Shown here in pieces: positions 46,967 to 47,972 of a stretch of DNA of 47,972 nucleotides (its first letter is position 1; each line of letters starts with the position of its first letter). Below the pieces are notes generated by a model. The model ran no database searches and had not been told where the DNA came from. It saw nothing but the letters and a program-made list of their open reading frames with translations. Position numbers and translations under genes: made by a program. Origin of the DNA: an uncultured Thiocystis sp. (GTDB lineage Bacteria; Pseudomonadota; Gammaproteobacteria; Chromatiales; Chromatiaceae); NCBI RefSeq assembly GCF_903866365.1, contig NZ_CAIPNF010000016.1, forward strand, positions 1-47,972, read 5' to 3'.

Positions 46967-47448
46967 TCCTGGTCGCCGACTGCTCAGCGTTGATCGCGCT
47001 GGCATCCTGCAATGGCCTGCGCTGGCTGGAGGCGCTCTTTGCGACGGTGATCGTCCCGGAGGCCGTTTACCGCGAGGCGATTGTGAGCCACAAGCCGGAA
47101 GCGCAACAGTTAAAAGAATTTCTCAAGGATAAAGTCAGAAAGATCGATCCCGGCAGCGCCGTCTTGCTGGATGGATTTTCTGACCTTGGCGAAACCGAGG
47201 CCATGGTTTTATACAAGCAATGCTCGGCTGATAAGTTGTTGATTGACGACAAGCGTGGACGAAGGGTCGCGCGGATCAATCACATCAGCACGATTGGCTC
47301 GCTTGGCATCCTGTTGGCCGCGAAACAGGCGGGCCTGATCGACCGGATTTCACCGTCTCTGGCCAAGCTCGACGACGCTGATGTGTTTATCTCAGCCGAT
47401 CTCATTGCGACAGTGATGGATCTGGCGGGCGAGGAATGGCCGTTGTGA
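46963..47448 (+). CDS. DUF3368 PIN-like toxin
   Basis: A 161-aa PIN-superfamily protein: MILVADCSALIALASCNGL with the first Asp, IVPEAVYREAI with the Glu, SDLGETEAMVLYKQC with a further acidic pair, and KLLIDDKRGRRVAR with the last Asp, then GSLGILLAAKQAGLI. DUF3368 proteins pair with UPF0175 antitoxins and are taken to be ribonucleases. The full active-site set looks intact, unlike the neighbouring module. Confidence 0.82.
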   Translation: MILVADCSALIALASCNGLRWLEALFATVIVPEAVYREAIVSHKPEAQQLKEFLKDKVRKIDPGSAVLLDGFSDLGETEAMVLYKQCSADKLLIDDKRGRRVARINHISTIGSLGILLAAKQAGLIDRISPSLAKLDDADVFISADLIATVMDLAGEEWPL

Positions 47449-47460
47449 GATCCTATCTCG

Positions 47461-47622
47461 AACGAATAGGCAAAAGAGAGAAGGAAAACGTGGTCTGTCC
47501 CGGTTTTCTTATATAATTTATATTGCACAACTGAACTGAACCAGTGCCGCAATGGGAGACCTGACCCGTTCCTTCCAACGAATAGGCAAAAGAGAGAAGG
47601 AAAACGTGGTCTGTCCCGGTTT
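47461..47622 (+). repeat. Two identical 46-bp direct repeats bracketing an AT-rich stretch
   Basis: 47461-47506 and 47577-47622 are identical over 46 bases, starting AACGAATAGGCAAAAGAG and ending GTCTGTCCCGGTTT. Between them lie 70 bases with TATATAATTTATATTG and the second copy of the GGGAGACCTGACCCG repeat. The GACC...CGTTCCTTCC and GGAAAACG.GGTC parts can pair as an imperfect hairpin. Together with copy A at 45781 this is a dispersed repeat family. No gene lies between 47449 and 47670. Confidence 0.88.
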
Positions 47623-47670
47623 CTCCAATATTTTTATTCGCCACTCTTGATTCCGTTGAGATACTGACTA

Positions 47671-47972
47671 ATGAATGATCAGCCATATCCGCCGCTACAC
47701 ACATTTGCGCAAAATATATATTCCCAGAATGGAGAGGACGGAATCATTGCTGAAGTTTTAAAGAGGATTTCGCGCTCAAGTGAACTTGATCACTGGTGCG
47801 TTGAGTTTGGGGCATGGGACGGGGTGTATCTTTCAAACACCTATAATCTAATCAAAAACAAAGGTTACAAAGCGGTTTTAATCGAGGGTGATCAAAAAAA
47901 ACACAACGAGCTTTGCAAGAATATCCCTCAGTGCGATGTGATTAAGCTCAACGCGTTCGTTACGCTTGACGG
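47671..47972 (+). CDS. FkbM-like SAM-dependent methyltransferase (C-terminal part outside window)
   Basis: The frame from the ATG at 47671 runs off the right edge after about 100 codons. It reads FAQNIYSQNGEDGIIAEVL, HWCVEFGAWDGVYLSNTYNL and GYKAVLIEGDQKKHNELC, the N-terminal SAM-binding half of FkbM-type methyltransferases often found in LPS/capsule loci. VEFGAWDG is the glycine motif and LIEGD holds the ribose-binding acidic residue. The composition is AT-richer than the rest of the window, a sign of recent transfer. Substrate unknown. Confidence 0.75.
   Translation, partial: MNDQPYPPLHTFAQNIYSQNGEDGIIAEVLKRISRSSELDHWCVEFGAWDGVYLSNTYNLIKNKGYKAVLIEGDQKKHNELCKNIPQCDVIKLNAFVTLD

Overview
The window reads as a chromosomal segment of a GC-rich gammaproteobacterium, most plausibly a purple sulfur bacterium of the Chromatiaceae type. 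This is inferred from the conserved blocks def-fmt-rsmB-DUF4390-ntrYX and LysM-dprA-smg-topA, the zapD-yacG pair, two-subunit pyruvate carboxylase, ApbE and TatA. No rRNA or tRNA gene was seen, so the taxonomy is inference only.

Layout. 1-3493: a large CHASE/PAS/GAF sensor kinase running off the left edge (minus strand), preceded by a scrap of a chemotaxis receptor. 3805-7591: pycA and pycB, split by a compact insertion made of a four-helix-bundle (S23-family) gene lying between two arrays of 7-bp repeats. 7658-14048 (minus): an internally deleted CNNM/CorC protein, an amino acid permease, trkH, trkA, apbE and tatA; apbE-trkA-trkH overlap and look like one transcript. 14049-15558: a graveyard with an ISAs1 remnant, a truncated IS5-type element and a gene tail. 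15617-19932: mobB, an HDOD protein, a Uma2 nuclease and ettA. 19933-20783: degenerate sequence. 20784-27891 (minus): def, fmt, rsmB, DUF4390, ntrY and ntrX, tightly coupled. 28020-33490 (plus): LysM protein, dprA, smg and topA. 33785-36606: a HerA-like ATPase, a rhodanese lipoprotein and an exported cyclophilin. 36836-42248 (minus): a glycosyltransferase, yacG, zapD, a large LOG-family protein and a CpsB-type phosphatase.

From 42249 to the right edge the sequence is accessory: a dead IS4-family element with recognisable terminal inverted repeats, an orphan HicB antitoxin fused end-on to a sialic/pseudaminic acid synthase tail, an Rpn/DUF4351 nuclease with a 12-bp internal repeat, a frameshifted VapC-like module, an intact UPF0175/DUF3368 antitoxin-toxin pair, several families of short palindromic or dispersed repeats, and the AT-richer start of a FkbM-like methyltransferase. 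Together with the glycosyltransferase and the CpsB-like phosphatase this suggests the edge of a surface-polysaccharide locus that has collected toxin-antitoxin genes and repeats.

The most unusual structure is the S23 insertion between pycA and pycB. Its left array (15 perfect copies of AGTTGGC) and the reverse complement of its right array (6 copies of AGTTGTC) differ by one base per unit. The arrays are therefore near-inverted flanks, and the S23 stop codon is supplied by the right array itself, as would be expected if gene and arrays form one mobile unit.
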